Below, piece by piece: positions 51,569-60,622 of a stretch of 64,000 bases of DNA. The stretch covers positions 62,001 through 126,000 of the forward strand of contig NZ_AXAL01000019.1 of NCBI RefSeq assembly GCF_000472785.1, read 5' to 3'. The notes under the pieces are model-generated. The model did not search any database. It saw only the letters and a list, made by a program, of their open reading frames with translations, and was not told the origin of the DNA. The translations under genes were made by a program, and so were the position numbers. Origin of the DNA: Mesorhizobium loti CJ3sym. Lineage in GTDB: Bacteria > Pseudomonadota > Alphaproteobacteria > Rhizobiales > Rhizobiaceae. Position 1 is the stretch's first letter, and the number at the start of each line of letters is the position of its first letter.

Positions 51569-52444
51569 TCAATCCTTAAGCGGCTTGCCGAGCCGGCCGG
51601 CCAGATCCTGGGTGAACTGCCAGGCGACACGGCCTGAACGGCTGCCGCGGGTCGTCGCCCATTCCAGTGCCTCTGCGCGCAGCTGCTCTGGATCGATGTC
51701 GAGGCCGTGATGGCTGGCATAGCCGTTGATCATCTCGAGATATTCGTCCTGCGAGCATTTGTGGAAGCCGAGCCAGAGTCCGAAACGATCCGACAGCGAG
51801 ACCTTTTCCTCAACCGCTTCGGACGGGTTGATAGCGGTCGAGCGCTCATTGTCGATCATGTCGCGCGGCAACAGATGGCGGCGGTTCGAAGTGGCGTAGA
51901 AGATGACGTTGGCGGGGCGGCCTTCGACGCCGCCTTCGAGTGCCGCTTTCAGCGATTTGTAGGACGTGTCGTCATGATCGAAAGACAGATCGTCGCAAAA
52001 CAGGATGAAGCGGAAGGGAGCCGCCTTCAGCAGACCCATCAGTTTCGGCAGTGTGTCGATGTCTTCGCGGTGGATCTCGATCAGTTTCAGCGGCTTGTCT
52101 GATTTGGCCTTGGCGTTGATCTCGGCATGCACGGCCTTGACCAGCGACGATTTGCCCATGCCGCGCGCGCCCCACAACAGCACGTTGTTGGCCGGATGGC
52201 CGGCAGCAAACCGCTCGGTGTTGTCGACGAGGATGTCGCGGACGCGGTCGACGCCGCGGATCAGGCCGATGTCGACCCGGTTGACCTTGCGCACCGGCTC
52301 CAGATAGCCGGGATCCGCCTGCCAGACGAAGCAGTCGGCCTCGGTGAGGCTGGTTTCAGGCACCGCCGGCGGGGCGAGGCGGCTAACCGCCTCGATCAGG
52401 CGGTCAAGTTTCTTGTTGAGGGCGTCGATGGTGCTGTCGGTCAT
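51569..52444 (-). CDS. DUF815 AAA-type ATPase
   Basis: This 291-residue ATPase has the DUF815 pattern: NNVLLWGARGMGKSSLVKAV (Walker A), LFCDDLSFDHDD (Walker B), a sensor-like FYATSNRRHLLPRD and a C-terminal lid (RSGRVAWQFTQDLAGRLG). The biochemical role of the family is unclear; it is often found next to nlpD or yajC-secDF in alphaproteobacteria. The ATG at 52444 gives family length. It points away from yajC, with a promoter region between them. Confidence 0.9.
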   Translation of the reverse strand: MTDSTIDALNKKLDRLIEAVSRLAPPAVPETSLTEADCFVWQADPGYLEPVRKVNRVDIGLIRGVDRVRDILVDNTERFAAGHPANNVLLWGARGMGKSSLVKAVHAEINAKAKSDKPLKLIEIHREDIDTLPKLMGLLKAAPFRFILFCDDLSFDHDDTSYKSLKAALEGGVEGRPANVIFYATSNRRHLLPRDMIDNERSTAINPSEAVEEKVSLSDRFGLWLGFHKCSQDEYLEMINGYASHHGLDIDPEQLRAEALEWATTRGSRSGRVAWQFTQDLAGRLGKPLKD

Positions 52445-52715
52445 TTCAGGTCTTTTGGTTCGTTTCCTGGGGTGGGCAAGTGGGACTCGTTCGAATCCGT
52501 CGGGTTCGAAACCGGTTCCAACCTTTTGTTCGAGCGTGATCTTTTCGGAAAACCGGCTCGCGCTTTTCGCGATCATGCTCTAACACGGCTCAACAGGCCG
52601 GAAAAGCAGCCGATTTGCCCGGCCGCGCAGTTGCATTGAGAACTTTACCGACTATATTCCGGCCAAATTTCAAGGGGGCCCCTCGCGGCCGTTTTCAAGA
52701 TTCAGGAGTACCTCA

Positions 52716-53027
52716 ATGCCCGGCGCCTCTCCCGATATGTTCATCAGCATTTTGCCGTTTGTCCTGATTTTTGTGATCATGTATTTTCTGATCATCCGCC
52801 CGCAGCGCACGCAGCTGAAGAAGCGCGGCGAGATGCTGGCGGCGGTCCGTCGCGGCGACACGGTCGTCACCGGCGGCGGTTTCGTCGGCAAGGTGACCAA
52901 GGTGATCGACGACAATGAGCTCGAGATCGACCTCGGCGGTGGCACCAAGGTGACGGCGTTGCGCTCGACAATCGCCGATGTGCGCGTCAAGGGCGAACCG
53001 GTCGCCAACCAGAACGCCAAGAAATAA
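52716..53027 (+). CDS. yajC: Preprotein translocase accessory subunit YajC
   Basis: The 103-residue protein has one membrane helix (MFISILPFVLIFVIMYFLI) followed by IRPQRTQLKKRGEML and a small beta domain (GDTVVTGGGFVGKV). YajC associates with SecDF and SecYEG. It precedes secDF by 51 bases in the classical order. Confidence 0.95.
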   Translation: MPGASPDMFISILPFVLIFVIMYFLIIRPQRTQLKKRGEMLAAVRRGDTVVTGGGFVGKVTKVIDDNELEIDLGGGTKVTALRSTIADVRVKGEPVANQNAKK

Positions 53028-53078
53028 CCTAATTCCAGGCGGAGCGATCCGCGGACACGCTCTGACGGACGACGCCAT

Positions 53079-55628
53079 ATGCTGTATTTTTCGCGCTTCA
53101 AGATGATCCTGATCTGGGTGGCCGTGGCCATCACAGTGATCCTCGCCGCGCCCAATCTGTTCCCCGCCAGCGTGCTGACGCAACTCCCCAGCTGGGTGCC
53201 GAAGCGGCAGATGACGCTTGGTCTCGACCTCCAGGGCGGTTCGCACATCCTGCTGGAGATGAACCAGAACGATCTGATCAAGGATCGGCTCGAGACGACG
53301 CGCGATGAAATCCGCACGCTGCTGCGCGACGCCAAGATCGGCTACACCGGACTGGGCGGCACGGGGCGGAGCTTGCAGGTCCGTATCACGGATCCGGCCC
53401 AACTCGATGCCGCCAAGACGGCGTTGAAGACCTTGACCGATCCTGTTGCTGCCGGCCTGTTCACTGGCGGCTCGGTCCAGGAAATGTCACTGGACGAGTC
53501 CGAGCCGGGCCTGCTCAAGTTCACCGTCACCGATGCCGGTATCAAATACCGCACATCGACCGCTTTGGCGCAGTCGATTGAAGTCGTCGAGCGCCGTGTC
53601 AACGAACTGGGCACCACCGAGCCCATTGTGCAGCGGCAAGGCGACGACCGTATCCTTGTCCAGGTGCCCGGCCTGCAGGATCCGCAGCGGCTGAAGGAGA
53701 TCCTTGGCCAGACTGCAAAGCTGACCTTCCAGATGGTCGACCAGTCGATGCCGGTGCAGGACGCGATGAAGGGGCGCCCGCCCGCCGGTTCGTCGGTGCT
53801 GTATTCCCAGGACGATCCGCCGGTTCCGTACCTGATCGAAAACCGCGTCATCGTTTCGGGTGAAAACCTCGTCGACGCGCAAGCAACGTACAATTCGCAA
53901 AACAACGAGCCGGTGGTTTCATTCCGCTTTGATTCCAAGGGTGCCGCGCGCTTTGGCCAGGCGACCTCGCAGAATGTCGGCAAGCTGTTCGCCATCATCC
54001 TCGACAACCAGGTGATTTCGGCACCGCAGATCCGTGAACCGATCCTCGGCGGCACCGGCCAGATATCAGGCAATTTCACTGCCCAGAGCGCCAACGATCT
54101 CGCCGTGCTTTTGCGCGCTGGTGCACTGCCGGCGACACTGACGGTGATCGAGGAACGCACCGTGGGTCCGGGCCTCGGCCAGGATTCGATCCATGCCGGC
54201 AAGGTCGCGGGCATCATCGGCTCGGTTCTCGTCGTTGCCTTCATGTTCGTCGCCTACGGCTTCCTTGGCTTCCTCGCCAACATCGCGCTGGCGGTGCACG
54301 TGGCGATGATCGTCGGCGTGTTGTCCCTGCTTGGCGCGACGCTGACCTTGCCCGGCATCGCCGGTATCGTGCTGACCATCGGCATGGCGGTCGATTCCAA
54401 CGTGCTGATCTACGAACGCATCCGTGAGGAACGACGTGCCGGCCGCTCCGTGATCCAGGCGATCGACACCGGCTTCACCAAGGCGCTGGCGACCATCGTC
54501 GATTCCAACGTCACTTCGCTGATCGCCACCGTGGTGCTGTTCTACCTCGGCACCGGACCGGTGAAGGGCTTTGCCATCACCTACGCCATCGGCATTCTGA
54601 CCACGGTCTTCACCGCTTTCACCTTCACGCGTTTGCTGGTCTCAATCTGGCTGCGGCGCGCGCGTCCGAAGGAATTGCCGCGCGCACCGGTGACTTTCGT
54701 TCCGCCCGGCACGAAAATTCCGTTCATGGGCATCCGGCGGTGGACGTTCGCGCTGTCGAGCGGATTGTCGATACTGTCCGTGGTGCTGTTCATGAGCGTC
54801 GGCATCAATTACGGCATCGATTTCAAGGGCGGTTCGCTGATCGAGGTGCAGGCCAAGACAGGCAATGCCGACCTTGGCAACATCCGCAACCGATTGACGG
54901 AACTCAACATCGGCGAAGTGCAGGTGCAGCAGTTCGGCGCACCGAACGACGTGTTGATCCGCGTCGGCACGCAAGACGCCGGCGAAAATGCCGAGCAGAC
55001 CGTGATCGACAAAGTGCGCGGCGAGTTGCAGGACCAGTATGATTTCCGCCGCGTCGAAGTGGTGGGTCCGACGGTTTCCGGCGAACTTGCCAAGCAAGGC
55101 ACCATCGCCATGATCGTCGCGCTGATCGGCATTCTGGTCTATGTCTGGTTCCGTTTCGAATGGCAGTTCGCGGTCGGCGCCATCATCGCGACGGTGCACG
55201 ATGTGGTCATGACGCTCGGCTTCTTCGTTATCTCAGGGCTCGAATTCAACCAGTCGTCGCTGGCGGCAATCCTGACCATCATCGGCTACTCGCTGAACGA
55301 TACGATCGTGGTCTATGACCGCGTTCGAGAGGATTTGCGAAAATACAAGCGAATGCCGCTGCCGCAGCTGTTGAACAACGCCATCAACGAGACGCTGTCG
55401 AGAACGACGTTGACTTCCGTGACGACCAGCTTGGCGCTGTTGGCGCTGGTGCTGTTCGGCGGCGAGGTGATCCGCTCCTTCACGCTGGCGATGCTGTTCG
55501 GCGTTGTCTTCGGCACCTATTCGTCGATCTTCATCGCCGCACCACTGCTGATCCTGTTCAAGCTGCGGCCGCAGGCCACGGCCGACGAGGAGAAGCCGGT
55601 CGGCGGCGGCAAGGCGGTCGCGACCTGA
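53079..55628 (+). CDS. secDF: Fused SecD-SecF protein export membrane subunit
   Basis: This 849-residue natural SecD/SecF fusion uses the proton-motive force to pull proteins across the membrane. SecD half: QMTLGLDLQGGSHILLEM, a large periplasmic part, then a six-helix bundle including IAGIVLTIGMAVDSNVLIYE. SecF half: VGINYGIDFKGGSLIEVQ and IIGYSLNDTIVVYDRVRE. Such fusions occur in several bacteria, including rhizobia. The adjacency to yajC supports the assignment. Confidence 0.97.
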   Translation: MLYFSRFKMILIWVAVAITVILAAPNLFPASVLTQLPSWVPKRQMTLGLDLQGGSHILLEMNQNDLIKDRLETTRDEIRTLLRDAKIGYTGLGGTGRSLQVRITDPAQLDAAKTALKTLTDPVAAGLFTGGSVQEMSLDESEPGLLKFTVTDAGIKYRTSTALAQSIEVVERRVNELGTTEPIVQRQGDDRILVQVPGLQDPQRLKEILGQTAKLTFQMVDQSMPVQDAMKGRPPAGSSVLYSQDDPPVPYLIENRVIVSGENLVDAQATYNSQNNEPVVSFRFDSKGAARFGQATSQNVGKLFAIILDNQVISAPQIREPILGGTGQISGNFTAQSANDLAVLLRAGALPATLTVIEERTVGPGLGQDSIHAGKVAGIIGSVLVVAFMFVAYGFLGFLANIALAVHVAMIVGVLSLLGATLTLPGIAGIVLTIGMAVDSNVLIYERIREERRAGRSVIQAIDTGFTKALATIVDSNVTSLIATVVLFYLGTGPVKGFAITYAIGILTTVFTAFTFTRLLVSIWLRRARPKELPRAPVTFVPPGTKIPFMGIRRWTFALSSGLSILSVVLFMSVGINYGIDFKGGSLIEVQAKTGNADLGNIRNRLTELNIGEVQVQQFGAPNDVLIRVGTQDAGENAEQTVIDKVRGELQDQYDFRRVEVVGPTVSGELAKQGTIAMIVALIGILVYVWFRFEWQFAVGAIIATVHDVVMTLGFFVISGLEFNQSSLAAILTIIGYSLNDTIVVYDRVREDLRKYKRMPLPQLLNNAINETLSRTTLTSVTTSLALLALVLFGGEVIRSFTLAMLFGVVFGTYSSIFIAAPLLILFKLRPQATADEEKPVGGGKAVAT

Positions 55629-55653
55629 CGGGTGGCGCCAAAGGGGTGACAAA

Positions 55654-56049
55654 GTGCTGACCGGCAAAGGCATCGTCATCCGCGAAGCGCATTTCCCTGG
55701 CCGTGCGCCGATTGAGGCCTACGGCAATGGCGGCTTCCGCTTTGCCGACATGTCGCATCGCGGATCGCTCCTGTGCCTGCCCTCCGGCATTCATGGCTGG
55801 GAGCCGGTAGATCCGCTGGTGCTGACGGTGGCGGATTTCGACAGGCTGCTGGCCGAGGCCGACAAGGTGGAGATCCTGCTTGTCGGCATGGGCAAGGATT
55901 TGCGGCCGTTGCCGGTGGCGCTGCGGGCCGCGTTGAAGGGTGCAGGCATAGCCTCAGACCCGATGTCGACCGGGGCCGCGGTGCGCACCTACAATGTCCT
56001 TCTGGCGGAAGACCGCGCCGTGGCTGCCGCGCTCATCGCCGTCGATTGA
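55654..56049 (+). CDS. Mth938-like domain protein (DUF498)
   Basis: This 131-residue protein has the Mth938/NDUFAF3-like fold: IREAHFPGRAPIEAYGNGGF, VEILLVGMGKDLRPLP and MSTGAAVRTYNVLLAEDR. Eukaryotic relatives help complex I assembly; the bacterial function is unproven. The GTG start is consistent with frame length. It is followed immediately by a squalene/phytoene-synthase-like gene, relatives of which (NDUFAF6) are also linked to complex I assembly. Confidence 0.85.
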   Translation: MLTGKGIVIREAHFPGRAPIEAYGNGGFRFADMSHRGSLLCLPSGIHGWEPVDPLVLTVADFDRLLAEADKVEILLVGMGKDLRPLPVALRAALKGAGIASDPMSTGAAVRTYNVLLAEDRAVAAALIAVD

Positions 56050-56050
56050 T

Positions 56051-56902
56051 ATGGCGCAGAATGCTGAAATCGTCATGGATGCGGTGCGCGCCGCCGACCA
56101 TGACCGCTATGTCACGGCGCTCTATGCGCCGGCCGACAAGCGCGATGCGCTGTTTTCGCTTTATGCTTTCAATGCCGAAATCGCGGGCATTCGCGACCGC
56201 ATCCATGAAGCGTTGCCGGGCGAGGTGCGGCTGCAATGGTGGCGCGACCTCATCGCCGCCGACAATGATGACGCAGGCATTGGCCATCCCGTCGCCGATG
56301 CGCTGAAGGTGACAATTTCCGCCCATCGCCTGCCAAAGCTGGCCTTCGACAACATGCTCGAAGCCCGCATCTTCGATCTCTACGACGATCCGATGCCGTC
56401 GCGCACCGATCTGGAAGGCTATTGCGGCGAGACGGCGGCAGCACTTATCCAATTGGCGGCGATGGTGCTCGATCCCGTCGAGGCGCCGCGCTTTGCCGAA
56501 CTGGCGGGCAGGGCGGGCTGTGCGCAGGCCATGACCGGCCTCTTGCTTCTGTTGCCGCTGCACCGCAGGCGCGGGCAGTGTTTTATCCCGGCCGACATCC
56601 TGGCGGCGGCTGGGTCGTCGCCGGAAGAGTTTGTTGCCGGAGATGGCGGGGCTGGGGCACAGCGCGCGGTGGCGGCGATGATCGCGCTGGCGCGCGAACA
56701 CCTTTCCGCCTTCGAGCGGGGTGCTGCAGGATTGCCGGCGTCGTTGCGTCCGGCATTCCTGCCGCTGGCCTTGTCGCAGGCCTATCTCGGCAAGATGGAA
56801 GGCTCGCGCCATTCGCCGCTCGACGGCCTCGTGCGGCTCTCTGCCTTGCGCCGGCATTGGCTGCTGTTGCGTCGCGCGAGCATGGGCTGGCCGGCGCTTT
56901 GA
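56051..56902 (+). CDS. Squalene/phytoene synthase family protein (NDUFAF6-like)
   Basis: This 283-residue helical protein resembles the squalene/phytoene synthase fold (RDALFSLYAFNAEIAGIRD, EVRLQWWRDLI, YCGETAAALIQLAAMV). The aspartate-rich substrate motifs of true synthases are not clearly present, so a non-catalytic NDUFAF6-like role is more likely than terpenoid synthesis. The ATG at 56051 lies one base after the Mth938-like stop; an upstream frame overlaps that gene. Confidence 0.82.
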   Translation: MAQNAEIVMDAVRAADHDRYVTALYAPADKRDALFSLYAFNAEIAGIRDRIHEALPGEVRLQWWRDLIAADNDDAGIGHPVADALKVTISAHRLPKLAFDNMLEARIFDLYDDPMPSRTDLEGYCGETAAALIQLAAMVLDPVEAPRFAELAGRAGCAQAMTGLLLLLPLHRRRGQCFIPADILAAAGSSPEEFVAGDGGAGAQRAVAAMIALAREHLSAFERGAAGLPASLRPAFLPLALSQAYLGKMEGSRHSPLDGLVRLSALRRHWLLLRRASMGWPAL

Positions 56903-56985
56903 CGTAAACGTCAATCGTGCTAAGGAATCCCTCGAGCCGGAACTGTCGCCGAAGATGACAGGCCGTTCGGAGGAGATACCCGTCC

Positions 56986-57420
56986 ATGAGCTTGCCTTTG
57001 CTGGTCGCGATCGTCGCCCTTGGCATTGCGCTGTCGGTCGCCGCGGTGCATTTCACCGGCGGCAGCAAGACGGCGACGCTGGCCGATCGCGATCAGGCTC
57101 TGAGCCGTTTCGCCGAGGATTACCCTGATGAGATGGCCGCGACAGTCCGCCTGACGGCAGACGCCAGGACGGCATTCCTGGACCTTGGACGAGGGCGTGT
57201 CGGCATCGTTCACAGCGTCGGCGACTGTTTCTTGACGCGTGTCGTCACTGCTGCGGACGTCTCAGCGTCCAATTCTGACGAGACGAACACAATTCTGCTG
57301 CGGCTGGCGGACTTCAGCTGGAAGGGCGGCCGCTTCCGCTTCGCCAATGCCGGCGATGCGCAGGCCTTGCTGAAGGCTCTTGAAGCACGCCACTCAGATG
57401 CCGCCAGGGAGGCCGCGTGA
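56986..57420 (+). CDS. Hypothetical membrane-anchored protein
   Basis: This 144-residue protein has one N-terminal hydrophobic helix (MSLPLLVAIVALGIALSVAA) followed by a soluble domain (RTAFLDLGRGRVGIVHSVGD, FLTRVVTAADV, ILLRLADFSWKGGRFRF). I do not recognise the family. GGAGGAG lies about eleven bases before the ATG. It overlaps the next gene by one base (TGATG), so the two proteins may act together in the membrane. Confidence 0.72.
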   Translation: MSLPLLVAIVALGIALSVAAVHFTGGSKTATLADRDQALSRFAEDYPDEMAATVRLTADARTAFLDLGRGRVGIVHSVGDCFLTRVVTAADVSASNSDETNTILLRLADFSWKGGRFRFANAGDAQALLKALEARHSDAAREAA

Positions 57421-58361
57421 TGGACAGCTATGATTTTCCGCAGGTCACCCAGCTGGCCATTCCGTTCTTCGTCGCAGCGATCCTGATCGAGCTCTGGCTC
57501 GTGCGCACCGGCCGCGCCAGGGGCTCGTTCGAGACGCGCGACACGCTGACCAGCCTGATGATGGGCACCGGCAATGTCGTTGCGGGGCTGCTGCTCGGCG
57601 TCGTCTCCTACTGGGCACTGCTGTGGCTGTGGCAATTCCGTTTCTTCAATCTCGGGCTGTCGGTCTGGGTGTTCCTGGTCGCCTTCCTGCTCGATGATTT
57701 GCGATACTATGTCTATCACCGCATCGCGCACCGGGTGCGCTGGGTGTGGGCTGAGCACGTCAACCATCACTCCAGCCAGCACTACAATCTGTCGACGGCG
57801 CTGCGGCAAAGCTGGACCGGCCTGTTCACCTTCATGTTCGTGCTGCAGGCGCCGCTGGTGCTGCTCGGCTTCCATCCGGCGGTGATCGCCTTCACCTTCG
57901 GCTTCAATCTGGTCTGGCAGTTCTGGATCCACACCGAGACCATCGGCAAGATGTGGGGCTGGTTCGAATTCATCTTCAACACGCCCTCGCACCACCGCGT
58001 CCACCACGCCACTAATCCGCGCTATCTCGACGCCAATTATGCCGGCACGCTGATCATCTGGGACCGCATGTTCGGCACCTTCGTCGAGGAGTTGGAAGAG
58101 GACCGGCCGCGCTACGGCATCGTCAAGAATCTCGGCACCTTCAACCCGCTGAAAGTGGCGTTCCACGAGTGGATTGGCATGTTCAGGGATGCCTTTGCGC
58201 CGGGTCTTTCGCTCGGTGATCGCCTGAATTACCTGATCAAGCCGCCCGGTTGGAGCCATGACGGTTCGCGCGACACATCGGAGAGCCTGAAGGCGGCCTA
58301 TGTCAGGCGAAATCCGGGTGAGGCGGGGAAGCCGGGGCTGCCGCTTGCACCGAGTGGGTAG
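57420..58361 (+). CDS. Sterol desaturase/fatty acid hydroxylase family membrane protein
   Basis: The 313-residue membrane di-iron protein has the histidine boxes YYVYHRIAHR, WAEHVNHHSSQHYN and HHRVHHATNP together with several hydrophobic segments. Family members hydroxylate or desaturate lipids at the membrane, for example in hopanoid, ornithine-lipid or sterol-like pathways. The substrate cannot be deduced. The ATG at 57420 overlaps the upstream TGA. Confidence 0.88.
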   Translation: MDSYDFPQVTQLAIPFFVAAILIELWLVRTGRARGSFETRDTLTSLMMGTGNVVAGLLLGVVSYWALLWLWQFRFFNLGLSVWVFLVAFLLDDLRYYVYHRIAHRVRWVWAEHVNHHSSQHYNLSTALRQSWTGLFTFMFVLQAPLVLLGFHPAVIAFTFGFNLVWQFWIHTETIGKMWGWFEFIFNTPSHHRVHHATNPRYLDANYAGTLIIWDRMFGTFVEELEEDRPRYGIVKNLGTFNPLKVAFHEWIGMFRDAFAPGLSLGDRLNYLIKPPGWSHDGSRDTSESLKAAYVRRNPGEAGKPGLPLAPSG

Positions 58362-58454
58362 GTGGTGGATTAAAGTAAAAGTCGATCTTTTTGCTGGTTT
58401 GACACGATGAAGTCAAAGTACTAAAATTTGCCGTCATATTTTATGGTGGTGATC

Positions 58455-60614
58455 ATGCTTCGTCTTGTAATCACTTGCCTGTTTTTATTGATATCGAATT
58501 TGGCTTACGCGACGCCAGCTATTGATTGGAGGGTGGAGCATCCATTCCGGTATTTCACCGAAACCACCGATTTCGACATGCAGCGCGAGGCCATGGCCGA
58601 AGTCATGACGACGCATGGCGGCGCCTTCACGGCTACGGCGGTTTCCGATCTTGAGCGACTGCTCAACGATCCGCGCTGGCTTCGTGAATGGTACAAGCAG
58701 GACACAGGGCTTTATCCAAATCCAAACGGCTCGGGCCGGCCCGAGCGTGGCTGGGCCAATCCGATCAATCTTCGCCGCTCCACCTGCTGGGATAGTCGCG
58801 AACAGTGGCATTCGTCCTGCACCAGCGACAGCTTTGGAACAGCCCTTCGCACCGACTATGTGCGCCCGCAAGGCCATACAGTGCTCTTCACGGTGACCGA
58901 CGCGCCTTCGGGCATTTGCCGATGGGAGGCAGCGCGGCCGATCTTCATCGCTGGGCGCGGGCAGCTTTCGGCGACAGCGGAACAACCCTGCGCCGCGAAC
59001 GTGAAAGCGCGCATTCCCTTCGAACCAGACATCCCCGAAGCGGCACGTGGTGTCGATGTCTCGGTAAATCTGCCCGACGGTACAAAGCTGTCACAACCCG
59101 CCATCTGGGTTCGCGACCGGCTCATTGCCGGCATAGGCGACAGTTTTTCGTCGGGGGAGGGCAATCCCGATACGCCGGTCGAGATCGATCCATTGTCGAA
59201 GCGAAAGCACCTCAACCTCTCTTTCGTCTACGACCCCGATACTCAGGCGATCAAATCCGTCCCGGCCTACTCGCTGCCTGTCCGCTTTCAGAATGTGCCG
59301 GCGGGCTGGCTCGACCGCAAATGTCATCGTTCGGCCTATAGCTACCATCTGCGCACGGCGCTGCAGGTCGCGCTTGCCGATCCCAAGCACAGCGCGGTCA
59401 CATTTCTGGGCTTCGCGTGCTCCGGCGCCGAAGTGACGGAAGGGCTGTTGTTTCCTTATGCCGGCGTTGAGACGGTCAATAGCTCCTACTTTTCTCCAGG
59501 CGGCCGACAGCGTCGGGATTTGCCGCAGATCGACCGTTTGATGGTCGAGTTGTGCCGGGATGATCTTCTACGCACTCAGGCAACGCGCACTGTCAACTTT
59601 GATACGCCGCTGACCGATGAGCAGGGACGTACATTGCGCAGCGCCAAGCTCTTGGACTGCAAGCCCGGCCGGTTCTTGCGACCGATAGACATGTTGATCG
59701 TATCTATCGGCGGAAACGATGTCGGCTTTACACCACTGATCGTGGACGTTTTGACCAAGACGAGGCCGCCATACGCGAACCTCAATACCAAGATCCGGGC
59801 AGAGGCGCTTGGTGCTTCGGTCATCCGGACTGTCGCGCGGGTGGCAAAGGCCCATGATGTTGCCACTGCGCGTCAGCGGGCGTTGGAGCTGCCCGCCCGC
59901 TTTGCCGCCCTGCGCAAAGCGCTGGCGCCGCTTCCGATCGCGACCAATGGTGGAATGCCCAACATCGTGCTGACCGCGTTCCCGAAGATAGAGTTCGACG
60001 AGAATGGAAGGCTCTGCGGCGAAGCCACTCCGCGTGCAAGGCTGGAAGGCTTCAACGCCGGTGGCGTGCTGTCGATCGACGTGCCGACGCTGCGTCCGGT
60101 CAGCGATTTTGCCAACAATGTTCTCTACCCCGCAACACGCGATGCCGCTCGCGCCGGGAACTGGCATTTTGTCGATGCACAGCGTGAGGTTTTCGCGAAG
60201 CACGGCATATGTGCGCAAAAGCGGCAGTCAGGAGGCGTTACAGCCGCCGAGAGTCTGATGCTGCCCTACTACTATCTCGACGGGTCGGGACGGGAGACCT
60301 GGTTTGATTTCGAACCGTTTTCCGCCTATCGCGACACCGACTTCAAAGCATCCCGCGACACACGTGCATACGCGCCTCGCGAGCGCTGGTTCCGCACCAT
60401 CAACGACATCTGTCTGTTCGTGCAATCCAAGGCCAGCGGCACGCCACCGCCGCCGTCGCAATGGGCCTTGCTCGATCTGATCGAGGTTTGCTTGGGCGGC
60501 CCGTTCCATCCCACCGCGGAAGGCCATTCCCACATCGCCGACGCAGTGTTCGCGACGGCGAGCACGATGCTCAATCTACCGCAGCCAACGGTCGCGGACG
60601 TGCGGCCGCATTGA
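58455..60614 (+). CDS. Large secreted SGNH/GDSL-type hydrolase
   Basis: The 719-residue protein has a signal peptide (MLRLVITCLFLLISNLAYA) and SGNH blocks: GIGDSFSSGEGNPD (block I Ser), SIGGNDVGFTPL (block III Gly/Asn), FHPTAEGHSHIADA (block V His). The blocks are spread over about 500 residues, much further apart than in simple lipases, with insertions rich in Cys and aromatic residues. It could deacylate or hydrolyse an extracellular lipid or polysaccharide ester. The start is uncertain between 58443 and 58455. It stands alone, convergent with trmFO. Confidence 0.78.
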   Translation: MLRLVITCLFLLISNLAYATPAIDWRVEHPFRYFTETTDFDMQREAMAEVMTTHGGAFTATAVSDLERLLNDPRWLREWYKQDTGLYPNPNGSGRPERGWANPINLRRSTCWDSREQWHSSCTSDSFGTALRTDYVRPQGHTVLFTVTDAPSGICRWEAARPIFIAGRGQLSATAEQPCAANVKARIPFEPDIPEAARGVDVSVNLPDGTKLSQPAIWVRDRLIAGIGDSFSSGEGNPDTPVEIDPLSKRKHLNLSFVYDPDTQAIKSVPAYSLPVRFQNVPAGWLDRKCHRSAYSYHLRTALQVALADPKHSAVTFLGFACSGAEVTEGLLFPYAGVETVNSSYFSPGGRQRRDLPQIDRLMVELCRDDLLRTQATRTVNFDTPLTDEQGRTLRSAKLLDCKPGRFLRPIDMLIVSIGGNDVGFTPLIVDVLTKTRPPYANLNTKIRAEALGASVIRTVARVAKAHDVATARQRALELPARFAALRKALAPLPIATNGGMPNIVLTAFPKIEFDENGRLCGEATPRARLEGFNAGGVLSIDVPTLRPVSDFANNVLYPATRDAARAGNWHFVDAQREVFAKHGICAQKRQSGGVTAAESLMLPYYYLDGSGRETWFDFEPFSAYRDTDFKASRDTRAYAPRERWFRTINDICLFVQSKASGTPPPPSQWALLDLIEVCLGGPFHPTAEGHSHIADAVFATASTMLNLPQPTVADVRPH

Positions 60615-60622
60615 GCTGGATT

